Origin: an uncultured Ruminococcus sp.
GTDB lineage: Bacteria; Bacillota; Clostridia; Oscillospirales; Acutalibacteraceae
NCBI GenBank assembly: GCA_902766585.1
Contig: CACXDV010000157.1
Location: forward strand, 1 to 6,076
Length of the DNA: 6,076 bases
Reading direction: 5' to 3'
The notes under the pieces were generated by a model, which made no database searches, was not told the origin of the DNA, and worked only from the letters and a program-made list of their open reading frames with translations. Both the position numbers and the translations under genes were made by a program. Positions 5,251 through 6,076 of this stretch are shown here, piece by piece (the first letter of the stretch is position 1; each line of letters begins with the position of its first letter).

Positions 5251-6076
5251 AGCTGGAAAAATTAGTCGGAGAAAGATTCAAGGAGCGTCCTGCTGATTGT
5301 CAGATAGACAGCCATGCACTCATGCTTAAGGGAGGATATATGAAGCAGCTTGCTAATGGAATATATTCTCTTTATATGCCGCTAAAAAGGGTGACAAAGA
5401 AAATTGAGCAGATAATCCGTGAGGAAATGGATGCAATTGACGGACAGGAGGTAATGTTCCCTGTAGTAATGCCTGCATCACTCTGGGAGGAATCAGGCAG
5501 ATATGAAAGTATCGGCAGCGAGCTTCTTCGCTTTACGGACAGAAACGATACTAAAATGGTTCTCGGAATGACACATGAGGAGGCTGCTGTTCATCTTGTA
5601 AGGGAATATGCCTCAAGCTATACGAAATATCCCTTTATGATATATCAGATACAGACCAAGTTCCGTGATGAAGCCCGTCCGAGAGGAGGACTTATCCGTG
5701 TGCGCGAGTTTACAATGAAGGATGCATATTCCTTCCATACCTCACAGGAGGATCTTGAGCAGTATTATGATAAGTGCCATAAGGCATATGAGCGCATTTT
5801 TGCCCGCGCAGGCGTTCCGGAGGTAGTTTCCGTAAAGTCGGATTCAGGTATGATGGGCGGAAGCGTTTCACATGAATTCATGCTTCTCACACCTATCGGA
5901 GAGGATTCTATCGCTATATGCGGTGATTGCGGCTTCAGCGCGAATATGGAGGCAGCGGAGAGCGTTATACTGAATACTCCCGATGCTGTTGAGGAACCCC
6001 TCAAAAAAGTTTCCACACCTGATATGCATACGATAGAGGATGTATGCGATTTCCTCAGCGCTCCTGTTGAAAAATC
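5247..6076 (+). CDS. proS: Prolyl-tRNA synthetase, bacterial type, N-terminal 276 residues (cut by window edge)
   Basis: Charges tRNA-Pro with proline in the cytosol. This is a class II aminoacyl-tRNA synthetase. The ATG at 5247 has a GGAGG ribosome binding site 8 bases upstream, and the N-terminus (Met-Lys-Leu-x-Lys-Leu-Val-Gly-Glu-Arg) is typical of the family. Class II motif 1 lies at about 55-80, the Thr109-His-Glu-Glu loop that senses proline follows, and motif 2 is Phe139-Arg140-Asp-Glu142 through Arg153-Glu-Phe, then Met-Lys-Asp-Ala-Tyr-Ser-Phe-His (157-164). Gly-Gly-Ser-x-Ser-His-Glu-Phe (204-211) leads into the start of the insertion (editing) domain, which carries Cys225-x-x-Cys228. 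This arrangement is the long bacterial type (about 570 residues), so roughly half the gene, including the rest of the editing domain, motif 3 and the anticodon-binding domain, lies beyond the right edge. No T-box element precedes it. Confidence 0.97.
   Translation, partial: MKLEKLVGERFKERPADCQIDSHALMLKGGYMKQLANGIYSLYMPLKRVTKKIEQIIREEMDAIDGQEVMFPVVMPASLWEESGRYESIGSELLRFTDRNDTKMVLGMTHEEAAVHLVREYASSYTKYPFMIYQIQTKFRDEARPRGGLIRVREFTMKDAYSFHTSQEDLEQYYDKCHKAYERIFARAGVPEVVSVKSDSGMMGGSVSHEFMLLTPIGEDSIAICGDCGFSANMEAAESVILNTPDAVEEPLKKVSTPDMHTIEDVCDFLSAPVEK

Noticed and set aside
5765..6016. Minus-strand 83-residue frame inside proS
   Set aside because: It is antisense to the conserved proS coding sequence, which has intact class II motifs throughout.
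1..6076. Mobile element, transposase remnant, tRNA or rRNA
   Set aside because: No transposase or integrase motif, terminal inverted repeats with target duplication, tRNA cloverleaf or rRNA-like sequence was recognised on either strand.

Overview
The window looks like chromosomal DNA from a low-GC Clostridia-type Firmicute, most likely a gut Ruminococcus/Oscillospiraceae relative. This is inferred from the YhaM-type nuclease (a Firmicutes family), a BspA-like leucine-rich-repeat plus Big_2 secreted protein, strong GGAGG-type ribosome binding sites, consensus sigma-A promoters with extended -10 boxes, and AT-rich intergenic DNA between more GC-rich genes. No database search was possible.

Layout. 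Positions 1-3814 (minus strand) hold an apparent three-gene operon read right to left: a 956-residue secreted protein (944-3814), a cytosolic metallo-beta-lactamase-fold hydrolase of the COG1237 type (156-929), and a lipoprotein cut by the left edge (1-141). The two junctions are 14 bases each, and no terminator or promoter was seen at either. Positions 3815-3908 carry the operon promoter, with a 19-bp near-palindrome between its -35 and -10 boxes. Positions 3909-3952 are an intrinsic terminator for the next gene. Positions 4015-5013 (minus) encode a YhaM-like 3'-to-5' exoribonuclease. A 233-base divergent intergenic region (5014-5246) holds back-to-back promoters for yhaM and for proS. proS (5247 onward, plus) is prolyl-tRNA synthetase, cut by the right edge after 276 codons.

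How it fits together. yhaM and proS are housekeeping RNA-metabolism and translation genes. The secreted-protein operon downstream of yhaM is insulated by the terminator and has its own promoter. Its product carries an N-terminal leucine-rich-repeat region and five C-terminal Ig-like domains, suggesting an extracellular binding or surface-interaction role. Why it is co-transcribed with a cytosolic hydrolase and a lipoprotein cannot be read from the sequence.

The most interesting points are: the short proS leader, in which one segment can pair either with an upstream arm or with the Shine-Dalgarno sequence; four Ig-like units of exactly 84 residues with an unusual conserved Trp and an uneven cysteine pattern; and the palindrome inside the operon promoter. 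I did not find convincing evidence of a wholly new system.
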